IMG/VR virus record: IMGVR_UViG_3300048590_000105
Span: 1 to 35,169 of that record
Strand: one strand, 5' to 3'
Length of the DNA stretch: 35,169 bases
Source: a virus
Shown here: in pieces, positions 24,921-31,921 of the stretch
Position numbering within the stretch: position 1 is the stretch's first letter
Layout: every line of letters starts with the position of its first letter
Program-made: the position numbers and the translations under genes
Notes under the pieces: generated by a model
What the model was told of the DNA's origin: nothing
The model's database searches: none
What the model saw: the letters and a program-made list of their open reading frames with translations, nothing else

Positions 24921-25228
24921 AGAGATACCCGATCGGCTACGCGGGGCCAGACGTGTATGCTGCACTAACGGAGGGGGAGCGTCTAGCCTGGTTCAACCCC
25001 GATACCAGCAGCTACCATCACTTCTTCCTCGAGCGGATGGGCCTTGACGTTTTCCGTCTCCGCGATAGCAACGAGCCGTTCTTCTACGTTGGTTCTCACT
25101 TCGAGCTGACCCAACATATATGGAGCAAGCTAACCTTGCGCCGCATCTCCCCCGGTTACGAAGAACGTGTAACGGCACTTCGCCTCCTAAGCGCGCAAGA
25201 GGTCGATGACCTACTTTCAGACCTGTAA
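24917..25228 (+). CDS. Hypothetical protein
   Basis: 103 residues, overlapping the previous stop (ATGA). Rich in aromatic residues (RYPIGYAGPDVYAALTEGER, SSYHHFFLERMGLDVFRL). No domain identified. It is followed after one base by a 33-codon membrane peptide. Confidence 0.6.
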   Translation: MKRYPIGYAGPDVYAALTEGERLAWFNPDTSSYHHFFLERMGLDVFRLRDSNEPFFYVGSHFELTQHIWSKLTLRRISPGYEERVTALRLLSAQEVDDLLSDL

Positions 25229-25229
25229 C

Positions 25230-25331
25230 ATGGATGATATAATGATTATCGTCCTCTGGCTTGCGGCAGCGGCCGCGCTCGGACTTTGCGGAACCTTCAC
25301 CTGCTACCTCATCATCATCTTACTCAGTTAG
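25230..25331 (+). CDS. Tiny membrane peptide (33 aa)
   Basis: 33 codons: MDDIMIIVLWLAAAAALGLC, then GTFTCYLIIILLS. Almost wholly hydrophobic, enough for one long or two short membrane segments. The start ATG comes one base after the previous stop; no clear ribosome-binding site, so translation may be coupled. Small phage membrane peptides can act in holin, inhibitor or exclusion roles; none is assigned. Confidence 0.5.
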   Translation: MDDIMIIVLWLAAAAALGLCGTFTCYLIIILLS

Positions 25332-25339
25332 GGAACACC

Positions 25340-25627
25340 ATGGATACTTTAATCGGAGGAATACCAGTAACGGCTCCTCTATGGCGCGGCGCACCGCGGG
25401 ATAAACTTCTCCGCATCATCGAGTTGATGAGTGATGCCAGTTATCACTACGCCGATGATAGCGGAAAGGAGTGGGGACGTGCTCGCGAATGTAAAAACGA
25501 GGCCGCCGCGCTAATCAACCAACTCCGGCTCGACTATGCCGCGATCAAAGTTCTTTACGAGGAAAGGCAACAGCTTGTATCGTTCGAGAACCTCGTCGAC
25601 GCCGTTCTAAAGGATGCCCGGAAATGA
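25340..25627 (+). CDS. Hypothetical protein before the helicase
   Basis: 95 residues from ATG at 25340, with AGGGA upstream; an in-frame codon at 25286 lies inside the membrane peptide gene. Mostly helical, with ASYHYADDSGKEWGRARECK and a C-terminal amphipathic helix (VSFENLVDAVLKDARK). It overlaps the helicase start (ATGA at 25624), so it may be co-translated with it. Confidence 0.6.
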   Translation: MDTLIGGIPVTAPLWRGAPRDKLLRIIELMSDASYHYADDSGKEWGRARECKNEAAALINQLRLDYAAIKVLYEERQQLVSFENLVDAVLKDARK

Positions 25628-27081
25628 CCCACCAATGGACTCCCGAACAGTCCGCTATCTTCGAGGCGGCTCGCGATACCTCCGACAACCTCCTCATCGA
25701 GGCCCTGGCCGGGGCGGCAAAAACCTCCACCCTCGTTGAGCTCTCCAAGTTGTTGCGAGGCAACACCCTCTCCCTCGCCTTCAACAAGAAAATTGCAGAC
25801 GAGATGCAGAAGAGGATGCCTCAGAATGTTCAATCCCAGACACTTAACTCCCTCGGACACCGTGTTTGGTCGCAAGCCCTGGGAGGCAAGCGCCTTATTT
25901 TATCTTCTTCCAAACTCCACCATCTCCTAATTGAGGAGATCGAGCTTGCTCCGTCCGAGGAACGCACCCACCTATACGACACTTTAGGCGATCTTGGCCG
26001 TTACGTCAGCGGCTCCAAGAATCATGGGCACGTCCCTGACTCCCTTGTGAACGGCCTCGGCGCTCGTCTATCTCGTCTCATGTCAGACGACGAGTTTTTC
26101 GAGATGCTTCCAGAGGAACCTACCCCGTCGCAGATCGACGTAATGCTCAAGGTGCTACGGCGTTCATGGGAAATGGCCCTCGAGGGGAAGATCGACTACG
26201 CAGATCAGTTGCTTATGCCAACTGTCCTTCGTTGCTCCTTCCCCATCTTCTCCAATGTCCTCGTGGACGAAGCGCAAGACCTGTCCGAGCTAAATCACGT
26301 CATGCTGTCCAAGGTATCCAAGCGCCGTTGCATCGCCGTGGGCGACTCCCTTCAAGCTATCTACGCTTTCCGAGGAGCCCACACCGAAGGGATGCCTCTG
26401 CTTCAGCAGCGGTTCAACATGCGCACCCTCCATCTATCTACAACCTTCCGTTGCCCTGAAAGAGTCTGCGACCACGTTAGGCACCATGCGACTCGCATCC
26501 TCCCTTGGGACAACAACCCAAACAATCCGGGGAGCGTCCTCTACCGGACCTCCTGGGAAATGAATGATATTCCAGATGGCTCCGCCGTCCTCTGCCGCAA
26601 CAACGCGCCTCTATTTCGCTTCGCCCTGCGTATGCTGAAAAAGGGGCGGCGTCCGAACCTCTGGGGACGTGATGTGGGCGCGGCGCTTATCAAGGTGATG
26701 GAAAGCCTCGGCCCGATCAACATGAAGCGAGCGGACGCTGTTGTGGCGTTAGCTAGGCACCACTCAGAGAAAGGAGCAAAGCTAAAGCGAAACAGTGCTA
26801 AAGTAGCCCTCGCCGAACGAGTTGAGTGCATGGCTGTTTTTATAGAAAGCGCAGACAGCCTCGGCGGCGCCATCGCCCTGGCAAAGAACGTGTTTAACTC
26901 CAACGGCAAGGTGGACCTCGCCACCGGGCACAAAGCGAAAGGAGCAGAATGGCCTGACGTATTTATCCTTGACAACTATCTTATCGGGGATGATGGGCAA
27001 GAACTAAACCTCGCCTACGTCCTCGCAACTCGCGCTCAGCGCAACCTCACCTACATCGACACCGACGGTTATACCGGCTAA
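25624..27081 (+). CDS. UvrD/Rep-type SF1 DNA helicase
   Basis: 485 residues, short for the UvrD family and so a minimal phage version. Motifs seen: Q motif (WTPEQSAIFEAA), Walker A at about 27-34 (ALAGAAKT), Walker B (NVLVDEAQDLS near 213-222), motif III (AVGDSLQAIYAFRGA), motif IV-like (STTFRCP), motif V (LATGHKAKGAEWP) and motif VI-like (AYVLATRAQRNLTYID). It would unwind DNA 3'-5' at the phage fork or in recombination. The P-loop has AAKT where most relatives have G(T/S)GKT: the Gly before Lys is Ala, a point to check. Followed at 12 bases by a DnaQ-like exonuclease. Confidence 0.88.
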   Translation: MTHQWTPEQSAIFEAARDTSDNLLIEALAGAAKTSTLVELSKLLRGNTLSLAFNKKIADEMQKRMPQNVQSQTLNSLGHRVWSQALGGKRLILSSSKLHHLLIEEIELAPSEERTHLYDTLGDLGRYVSGSKNHGHVPDSLVNGLGARLSRLMSDDEFFEMLPEEPTPSQIDVMLKVLRRSWEMALEGKIDYADQLLMPTVLRCSFPIFSNVLVDEAQDLSELNHVMLSKVSKRRCIAVGDSLQAIYAFRGAHTEGMPLLQQRFNMRTLHLSTTFRCPERVCDHVRHHATRILPWDNNPNNPGSVLYRTSWEMNDIPDGSAVLCRNNAPLFRFALRMLKKGRRPNLWGRDVGAALIKVMESLGPINMKRADAVVALARHHSEKGAKLKRNSAKVALAERVECMAVFIESADSLGGAIALAKNVFNSNGKVDLATGHKAKGAEWPDVFILDNYLIGDDGQELNLAYVLATRAQRNLTYIDTDGYTG

Positions 27082-27092
27082 AGGAGATTACC

Positions 27093-27701
27093 ATGATTGC
27101 TTTTTTCGACACTGAAACCACCGGGCTACCCAACAAACGCTCATCACAACTTGAACTCCAACCGCACGTTCTCCAACTCGCGGTCAGTCTTTACGACGCA
27201 GAACGCCGTCCGGTGTTCGAGCTATCAACGCTCGTCGCCCTTCCATCTGAGGCGAAAATAGACCAAAAAGCCCAGGAAACCCACGGTATTAGTTTCGCCC
27301 AGACGGCTCAATACGGAGTAAGCACCGATCAAGCCACTCAACTCCTCCGCTTTGCCTTCGCCCGGGCCGAGGTTGTCGTCGCACACAACCTTCAGTTCGA
27401 CGAAAAACTCCTCACCTTCGAGACGACCCGAACAGGGCGCCCCTCTCTTTTCGAAGGAAAGCGTAAGTTCTGCACGATGGAGGCGACTATCCCCCTCCTC
27501 AAACTTCCCCCAACGGAGTCAATGATAAAATGGGGTCACGGAGATAAGTTCAAATCTCCCAAACTCTCCGAGGCCTACCGCTACTTATTTAACGAGGACT
27601 TCGAAGGCGCCCACGACGCTCTGGCAGACACGCGCGCTTGCGCCCGTGTTTACTTCGAGTTGGTTGATCGAGGTCTCGACACCAACGGTTACGAAGGTTA
27701 G
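27093..27701 (+). CDS. DnaQ-like DEDDh 3'-5' exonuclease
   Basis: 202 residues with all three exonuclease motifs: ExoI FDTETTG (Asp6, Glu8), ExoII AHNLQFD (His98-Asp103) and ExoIII GAHDALADTRAC (His174, Asp179). These are the four acids and the histidine of the DEDDh group. The gene is close in size to the proofreading epsilon subunits and exonuclease X type proteins. It would trim DNA 3' ends in replication or recombination. The stop is directly followed by dyad copy E. Confidence 0.88.
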   Translation: MIAFFDTETTGLPNKRSSQLELQPHVLQLAVSLYDAERRPVFELSTLVALPSEAKIDQKAQETHGISFAQTAQYGVSTDQATQLLRFAFARAEVVVAHNLQFDEKLLTFETTRTGRPSLFEGKRKFCTMEATIPLLKLPPTESMIKWGHGDKFKSPKLSEAYRYLFNEDFEGAHDALADTRACARVYFELVDRGLDTNGYEG

Positions 27702-27734
27702 ATATGGCTGCTTCACACTGTGAATAAACCATAC
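27702..27734. repeat. 33-bp dyad, copy E (directly after a stop codon)
   Basis: ATATGGCTGCT (27702-27712), spacer tcacacTGTGA, ATAAACCATAC (27724-27734). It starts on the base after the TAG of the exonuclease gene and ends 17 bases before the -35 box of the next promoter. The right arm is the most diverged, with non-compensating mismatches. Confidence 0.8.
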
Positions 27735-27751
27735 AGCACTCACAATCCCGC

Positions 27752-27780
27752 TTGACTCTTTCCGCGCCACGTTCTATATT
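27752..27780 (+). promoter_or_regulatory. Strong sigma70-like promoter
   Basis: -35 TTGACT (27752-27757), 17-bp spacer, -10 TATATT (27775-27780). Start is predicted near 27787, giving a 64-base leader before the gene at 27851, whose ribosome-binding site is AGGAG at 27840. A perfect 9-bp dyad (27762-27795) brackets the -10 box. The dyad E lies 17 bases upstream. Confidence 0.75.
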
Positions 27781-27795
27781 CCATGTGTGGCGCGG
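27762..27795. promoter_or_regulatory. 9-bp dyad bracketing the -10 box, possible operator
   Basis: CCGCGCCAC (27762-27770) and GTGGCGCGG (27787-27795) are perfect inverted repeats 16 bases apart, with the -10 hexamer in between and the downstream arm at the predicted start site. This is the geometry of a repressor operator, different in sequence from the 33-bp dyads; alternatively it gives a 5' hairpin in the mRNA. Found once in the window. Confidence 0.5.
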
Positions 27796-27850
27796 GACAA
27801 CCCCGGCCTTTTATCCCCGCGCAATCCCGCGCAACCCACAGGAGCCTAAA

Positions 27851-28393
27851 ATGACCACCAAGGAAATTACCATCGCCGGCAGCACGTTCTCCGTCTCGCA
27901 ACCCTACGTCGAAGGCCATACCATCACTGAGGCCGAGGCCAAAGCCCTGAACCAGGTTCGCGCGGAAAATATCCGCAACAACATGGCCTCCAAGGTCAAA
28001 GCGGCGACTGAGGGCACCCAGAAAGAGGGCGAACCCGATGCCTCCACCATCGCCCAGGCTGTGGCCGATTACGACGCCAACTACGTCTTCACCCTCGCCT
28101 CTGTCGGCGGTGGACGGAAGCCTTCCGATCCGGTCGAGGTCGAGGCCCTGCGCATCGCTCGCGGCACCTTCTCGGATTGGGCGGCGTCGAAGAAACTCAC
28201 CGTCAAGGCGATCAAGGAGAAGATCGGAGACGAGGCTTACGAAGCCAAGCTGGCCGAGATTGCCGAGCGCGACGACGTTGTGAAGGAAGCTCGTCGTCGG
28301 GTGAAAGCCCGTCAGGCGACCGCCGAGAGCGCCATGGGTGACTTGGACCTGGGCGAACTCGACGTGGCCTCGCCGGAGGAAGCGGCTGCGTAA
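27851..28393 (+). CDS. Conserved phage protein with own promoter and terminator
   Basis: 180 residues from ATG at 27851, with AGGAG upstream; the frame is open for 33 codons more upstream but through the promoter. The N-terminus is beta-rich (EITIAGSTFSVSQPYVEGHT), then a helix with the ALNQVRAENIRNNMASKV pattern, a Gly-rich segment (TLASVGGGRKPSDPVE), and a Lys/Arg/Glu-rich C-terminal helix ending in an acidic tail (MGDLDLGELDVASPEEAA). I recognise the pattern as a conserved phage family but not a function. Strong promoter, dedicated terminator and acidic tail suggest an abundant single-strand-binding or structural early protein, an inference only. Compare 20800-21474. Confidence 0.75.
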   Translation: MTTKEITIAGSTFSVSQPYVEGHTITEAEAKALNQVRAENIRNNMASKVKAATEGTQKEGEPDASTIAQAVADYDANYVFTLASVGGGRKPSDPVEVEALRIARGTFSDWAASKKLTVKAIKEKIGDEAYEAKLAEIAERDDVVKEARRRVKARQATAESAMGDLDLGELDVASPEEAAA

Positions 28394-28403
28394 GCAGGAC
28401 TAC

Positions 28404-28440
28404 CTGGAGGGGGACACAATTCCCCTCCAGTCTTTCGTTC
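28404..28440 (+). terminator. Terminator after the 27851 gene
   Basis: CTGGAGGGG (28404-28412) pairs perfectly with CCCCTCCAG (28422-28430), 9-base loop, followed by tctttcgttc. The T content of the tail is moderate. It begins 10 bases after the stop codon. Confidence 0.7.
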
Positions 28441-28503
28441 TGCAAGCGGACTCCTCCTCCCAGAGTTGACGCGCGGCTTGGACTCCCCGCTTGCCGCTTG
28501 CAG
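28440..28503. repeat. 10-bp perfect inverted repeat in the intergenic region
   Basis: CTGCAAGCGG (28440-28449) and CCGCTTGCAG (28494-28503) are exact inverted repeats, separated by 44 bases that include CTTGGACTCCCCGCTTG. The inner CCGCTTGC is repeated at 28488-28495, making alternative pairings possible. It may be an mRNA leader fold or binding pair upstream of the 28525 gene. Confidence 0.55.
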
Positions 28504-28524
28504 AACCAAGGACTGGAACCAGAT

Positions 28525-28743
28525 ATGAGCAGCCCCGATCTTACCTTCCTCCTTTTCAAGGCTAACGAGGCCGAGATCGGTTTATCCGTCGTAACTAACA
28601 ACCCTCAGTTACTCCGAAACCAACTCTACGCCGAACGCAAGCGCCAAGGCTTGACGAACCTAACCTTTATCCAGCCTCCGGTAGACAGCGACACACGCCT
28701 CTGGATAGTAAAGAAGGATAAGAAAGCCTATGGCACGGACTAA
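28525..28743 (+). CDS. Small hypothetical protein
   Basis: 72 residues from ATG at 28525 (GGA 10 bases upstream); a TTG at 28498 would place the start inside the inverted repeat. Mixed alpha/beta composition (LTFLLFKANEAEIGLSVVTN) with a basic C-terminus (WIVKKDKKAYGTD). No family recognised. It overlaps the next gene by 14 bases. Confidence 0.6.
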   Translation: MSSPDLTFLLFKANEAEIGLSVVTNNPQLLRNQLYAERKRQGLTNLTFIQPPVDSDTRLWIVKKDKKAYGTD

Positions 28744-28921
28744 AACCGAAGAACTCAAAAAGCACACGCTTAACCTTCGAGATGGGGACATGGAACGACT
28801 AGCGGAGCTCTTCCCCCGCTTCCACCCCTCCGTGATGGTTCGGCGTATCGTCAGCAAATTCGTAGACCATTCTCACAACGTCGAAGAACAGAAGATAGCT
28901 TCCGACGACCTCGACCTTTAA
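28730..28921 (+). CDS. Ribbon-helix-helix-like DNA-binding protein
   Basis: 63 residues with the layout of an Arc/MetJ-type ribbon-helix-helix: a short strand (HTLNLRDGD), helix 1 (MERLAELFPRFH), a turn, and helix 2 (SVMVRRIVSKFVDHS). Ribbon-helix-helix proteins bind palindromic operators as dimers of dimers, which makes it the best candidate in this window for the 33-bp dyads, but nothing ties them together directly. It overlaps the previous gene by 14 bases and uses AGGATAAGAAAG as its upstream region. Confidence 0.6.
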   Translation: MARTKTEELKKHTLNLRDGDMERLAELFPRFHPSVMVRRIVSKFVDHSHNVEEQKIASDDLDL

Positions 28922-28934
28922 GGAGTCCATGTCA

Positions 28935-29171
28935 ATGTCAGACGAAACCCCGATCGCGGAGCTTATGGCTCGCGACCCGCTTCTACTCTCTGCCCAGGAC
29001 CTCGACGCGATCATTGCCGATCTTCGCAAGTCCCGGCTCCGCTTTGTCCAAGCGGACGACAAGAAAATCGGAACTCCCGCTGCTCGGAAATCAGCGGCGC
29101 AGAAAGACCGTGAGGCGAGAGCCAAGGTTCTCAACGTCACCTCGCTCGACGATCTGTTCAAGGATTTGTGA
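28935..29171 (+). CDS. Small hypothetical protein
   Basis: 78 residues. Two ATG codons follow GGAGTCC, at 28929 and 28935; the second is 9 bases from GGAG, the spacing seen at the other GGAGTCC genes, while the first is only 3, so 28935 is chosen. Sequence features: acidic helical start (ETPIAELMARDPLLLSAQDL), Lys/Arg-rich middle (GTPAARKSAAQKDREARAKV), and an LDDLFKDL end. No family named; possibly DNA-associated because of the basic middle. Confidence 0.6.
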   Translation: MSDETPIAELMARDPLLLSAQDLDAIIADLRKSRLRFVQADDKKIGTPAARKSAAQKDREARAKVLNVTSLDDLFKDL

Positions 29172-29174
29172 GTC

Positions 29175-29390
29175 ATGGGAGAGATGTCAGTTATAAGCTG
29201 GTTGGCGTGTAAAATCGACCAGCTCGAAACCGCGGGACTTATGCGCGATGAGGTTGCTATCGCTCTCACTGAGTATCAAGAACGTAAGCTTAAAGAAGAG
29301 TTGCAAGCACTCACTTTTTACGTTCCTTGCTCGGTGCATCATTCTGAATATTACGGCTGGCGTTTGATCGTTAAAGGGGATAACTCATGA
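29175..29390 (+). CDS. Small hypothetical protein
   Basis: 71 residues from ATG at 29175 with AGGA 10 bases upstream; ATG at 29184 has GGAG too close. Helical start (ISWLACKIDQLETAGLMRDE), then a Cys/His-containing beta-like end (YVPCSVHHSEYYGWRLIVKG). It overlaps the nuclease gene start (ATGA). Function unknown. Confidence 0.6.
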   Translation: MGEMSVISWLACKIDQLETAGLMRDEVAIALTEYQERKLKEELQALTFYVPCSVHHSEYYGWRLIVKGDNS

Positions 29391-30301
29391 CCGAGCTTCT
29401 TTCCTTCAACGACTCCGGCTTCCAATACGCTTGGGACTCCACGTCGCTAAGTAGCTTCGCCACCTGCCCCCGCAAATATTACTATTCCATGCTGCAGGGC
29501 TGGACCTCCGTAAACAAGTCCGTTCACCTCATCTTCGGTGGACACTACGCTTCTGCTCTCGAGCACTTCCACAAGCACCGGGCAGCCGACATCAGCTACA
29601 ACGATGCCGTTCGCCTCGTCGTCCGTGAGGCTCTCGAAAATACATGGGACCGGGAGGCGAACGCTCCACAAGACTGGATGCACGCAAGCAAAACCCGCGA
29701 CACTCTCGTCCGTTCCATCGTTTGGTATCTCGAGCAGTTCAAAGACGATCCGATGCAAACCGTCATTCTCTCCGACGGCAAAGCCGCGGTGGAGTATTCC
29801 TTCTCCGTCAACCTCTCGGAGGACTATGTATATTGCGGCCACATTGACCGTCTCGTAACCTATGGCGACGCAGGCGACGTATATGTTCAGGATCAAAAAA
29901 CCTCCGGCGCCCAAATAACCCCTCGCTACTTCCAAGGTTACTCTCCTGACTACCAAATGACAGGCTACACTTGGGCCGGCCAGATCATCTTCTCCACCCC
30001 TGTCAAGGGAGTCGTGATTGACGCCGCTTACGTCGCAGTTGGCTTCACCGCCTTCGGGCGCCAGCCTGTCACTCGCAGCGAGAAACAACTGGAAGAGTTT
30101 CGCACGGAGGCCCTTTACTACATCAACTCCGCCAAGCGTTGTCACGAGGAAAACTACTACCCAATGAACCGGACGGCTTGCGGTAACTACGGTGGCTGTG
30201 AGTTTCGTCAAATCTGCTCGGCGGTTCCCGGCGTCCGAAGCAACCTTCTCGAAGGCGAGTTTAAGAAACGGGATCGTTGGGACCCCTTACAAAGACGTTG
30301 A
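29387..30301 (+). CDS. PD-(D/E)XK nuclease, RecB/Cas4-like with Cys cluster
   Basis: 304 residues. Core motifs are GHIDRLV (Asp near 153), then VQDQKTSG (Asp169-Gln-Lys171, the D-x-K pair), then YQMTGYTW (the QxxxY motif). Cys27 (SSFATCPRKYYY) and three C-terminal cysteines at 265, 271 and 277 (ACGNYGGCEFRQIC) resemble the iron-sulphur cluster arrangement of AddB/Cas4-type nucleases. The start SLSSFATCPRKYYYSMLQGW is the family signature. It is probably a DNA exonuclease for phage recombination, next to the Sak4-like ATPase. Not part of a CRISPR locus; no array or other cas gene was seen. Confidence 0.85.
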   Translation: MTELLSFNDSGFQYAWDSTSLSSFATCPRKYYYSMLQGWTSVNKSVHLIFGGHYASALEHFHKHRAADISYNDAVRLVVREALENTWDREANAPQDWMHASKTRDTLVRSIVWYLEQFKDDPMQTVILSDGKAAVEYSFSVNLSEDYVYCGHIDRLVTYGDAGDVYVQDQKTSGAQITPRYFQGYSPDYQMTGYTWAGQIIFSTPVKGVVIDAAYVAVGFTAFGRQPVTRSEKQLEEFRTEALYYINSAKRCHEENYYPMNRTACGNYGGCEFRQICSAVPGVRSNLLEGEFKKRDRWDPLQRR

Positions 30302-30314
30302 GTGGAGTAAAATA

Positions 30315-30542
30315 ATGCCCAAAGGTAAAGACCCCCTTAACTACTCCGACCCCGGGTGGCACAAGCGACAGGAGCGCTGGCGACACTGTTCTTTTCTCGG
30401 TCACTGCGCCATGGGCCGACAGCACATGCGAGTTATATCTGTAGCCGAAACGACAACCTCGCGCAGCAAGCACTTAGCAACTCACATCAGCGGCCTTTTA
30501 CAGGAGCTCGCAGAAAGTTTGAAGGAACGAGTTGATGACTAA
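30315..30542 (+). CDS. Small basic hypothetical protein
   Basis: 75 residues from ATG at 30315, with GGAG 7-8 bases upstream; the frame is open earlier only through the nuclease gene. Rich in His, Arg, Cys and Trp in the first half (GWHKRQERWRHCSFLGHCAM), so perhaps metal- or nucleic-acid-binding; the C-terminal half is a helix. It sits between the nuclease and the Sak4-like gene and overlaps the latter by 8 bases. Confidence 0.55.
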   Translation: MPKGKDPLNYSDPGWHKRQERWRHCSFLGHCAMGRQHMRVISVAETTTSRSKHLATHISGLLQELAESLKERVDD

Positions 30543-31326
30543 AGCATCCTCCCTCCACGCAAGCGGTAAGCCCGTTCGCGCTCTCTACATCGGTGATAGC
30601 GGCAGCGGCAAGACCGGCTCCCTTATCTCCCTACTCCAGGCCGGTTACAATATCCGTATGCTAGACCTGGATAACAACGCCGACTCCCTCATCCAGCTTT
30701 GCAAGCACCTCGACCCGAAACTTCTTGACCAGCTGGACATTATCTCCGTCCGGGATAAATTCCGCGCTTCCCAGATGACAGGTCTTGAAGTCGCCGGCCA
30801 GCCAAAGGCTTGGGTAGACGCCCTTAAATACCTTAACAAATGGGACGACGGCACCAGCCTTTCAGAATGGGACGCGAAGACAATCTTCGTCCTCGACACC
30901 CTTACTTCCGCTGGACGCGCCGCTTTCCATTGGGCCAAGGGCATGAACCCAACATCAAAAGACCCGAGACAATGGTATGCTGCTGGTCAAGACAGCCTGA
31001 AAACCTTGCTTGAACTCCTCACCTCACCCGAGTTTACCTGCCACATTCTCGTCCTTTCTCACATCGACCTGGTCGAGCGCGACGACGGTTCTATGAAAGG
31101 CTACGCCTCCTCCTTGGGCAAAGCTCTTGGCCCCCAAATCGCCAAAGTATTTCCCACCCTCATTATGGCAGAGACTAAAGGCAGCGGGACTAACGTGAAA
31201 CGCACCATCACCACGCTCCCTACCATGATGATAGACCTGAAAAACCCTGTCCCATTCGCCATTGATGCTCGCTATCCTCTTGAAACTGGATTAGCCAGCA
31301 TCTTTACTGCGCTAACCGCAGTTTAG
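30535..31326 (+). CDS. Sak4-like RecA-type ATPase (single-strand annealing)
   Basis: 263 residues. Walker A is GDSGSGKT (20-27) and Walker B-like IFVLDTLTSAG lies near 123-133, with the conserved HILVLSHID strand further on. This matches the phage AAA_24/Sak4 group, which anneals single strands in recombination and works with a single-strand-binding protein. ATG at 30535 is chosen; a TTG just before it (30532) would add one residue. The next gene is a probable ssDNA-binding partner, and the PD-(D/E)XK nuclease lies just upstream, so the three may form a recombination module. Confidence 0.8.
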   Translation: MTKASSLHASGKPVRALYIGDSGSGKTGSLISLLQAGYNIRMLDLDNNADSLIQLCKHLDPKLLDQLDIISVRDKFRASQMTGLEVAGQPKAWVDALKYLNKWDDGTSLSEWDAKTIFVLDTLTSAGRAAFHWAKGMNPTSKDPRQWYAAGQDSLKTLLELLTSPEFTCHILVLSHIDLVERDDGSMKGYASSLGKALGPQIAKVFPTLIMAETKGSGTNVKRTITTLPTMMIDLKNPVPFAIDARYPLETGLASIFTALTAV

Positions 31327-31380
31327 GTTCAGTAGCACCTACCTACAAGCTACCTCAACCTGATCATGGAGATCAACAAC

Positions 31381-31860
31381 ATGGCCGCTAACTTTATGGA
31401 CGCCCTCAACACCAAAGCGTCTGAAATCGAGAAACCGAGTCTGATGCCGGAAGGCACTTACGTCTGGGCGGTGAACAAGCCGCACAAAGAGTCCACTTCC
31501 AAAGACGGCAAGTGGTTCACCATTGAAGTGCCCTGTGTTCCCAAGTTTCCCTACGAGCCTGCGGAAGATGTGGACATGGAGGCCGTAGCTGAATACGGCG
31601 ACTTGAAGGCGGGGACTAACTCCATCCGCTTCATGCTGGACACAACCGCCGAGGGCAAGGTGGACCAAGAGAAATTCCTCTACAACATCAAGAGGTTTCT
31701 TCTCGACACCCTTCGCGTGGAGGGAGACGACGACGCCACGATCAAGGAGCTTCTGGGCAAGATGATCGGGGCGGAGTTTGTCGCCCAAGCCTCGCACCGC
31801 TACGTCCCCGACCGGGACGAGACTTACTGCGACGTGAAGAATTGGGCTCCGATGGAGTAA
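31381..31860 (+). CDS. Probable ssDNA-binding protein (DUF669-like), partner of Sak4
   Basis: 159 residues. The start chosen is ATG at 31381, because GGAG lies 9 bases upstream; an ATG at 31366 has no ribosome-binding site. The pattern LMPEGTYVWAVNKPHKESTS (beta hairpin with a tight turn), the middle LKAGTNSIRFMLDTT, and the ending YCDVKNWAPME with an invariant-looking N-W tail resembles phage DUF669-type proteins placed beside Sak4 or Erf recombinases and thought to bind single-stranded DNA with an OB fold. Very acidic, Lys-bearing composition fits. The hairpin terminator at 31870 follows. Confidence 0.6.
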   Translation: MAANFMDALNTKASEIEKPSLMPEGTYVWAVNKPHKESTSKDGKWFTIEVPCVPKFPYEPAEDVDMEAVAEYGDLKAGTNSIRFMLDTTAEGKVDQEKFLYNIKRFLLDTLRVEGDDDATIKELLGKMIGAEFVAQASHRYVPDRDETYCDVKNWAPME

Positions 31861-31869
31861 GTTAATCCA

Positions 31870-31900
31870 GGGCGAGGGGAATAATCTCCTCGCCCACACC
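31870..31900 (+). terminator. Hairpin after the ssDNA-binding gene
   Basis: GGGCGAGGGGA (31870-31880) pairs with TCTCCTCGCCC (31885-31895) at 10 of 11 positions with an ATAA loop; ACACCTTT follows. The tail is T-poor, so a partial terminator or mRNA stabiliser is more likely than a full stop, since the next gene begins 27 bases further on. Confidence 0.55.
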
Positions 31901-31921
31901 TTTCACGCTCGAGGCTCACTC

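Noticed and set aside
29447-30211. Leftward 254-codon frame opposite the PD-(D/E)XK nuclease
   Set aside because: The rightward frame has clear nuclease motifs; the leftward one is its shadow.
29387-30301. Cas4 as part of a CRISPR system
   Set aside because: There is no repeat-spacer array and no other cas gene; phage recombination nucleases of this type are common.
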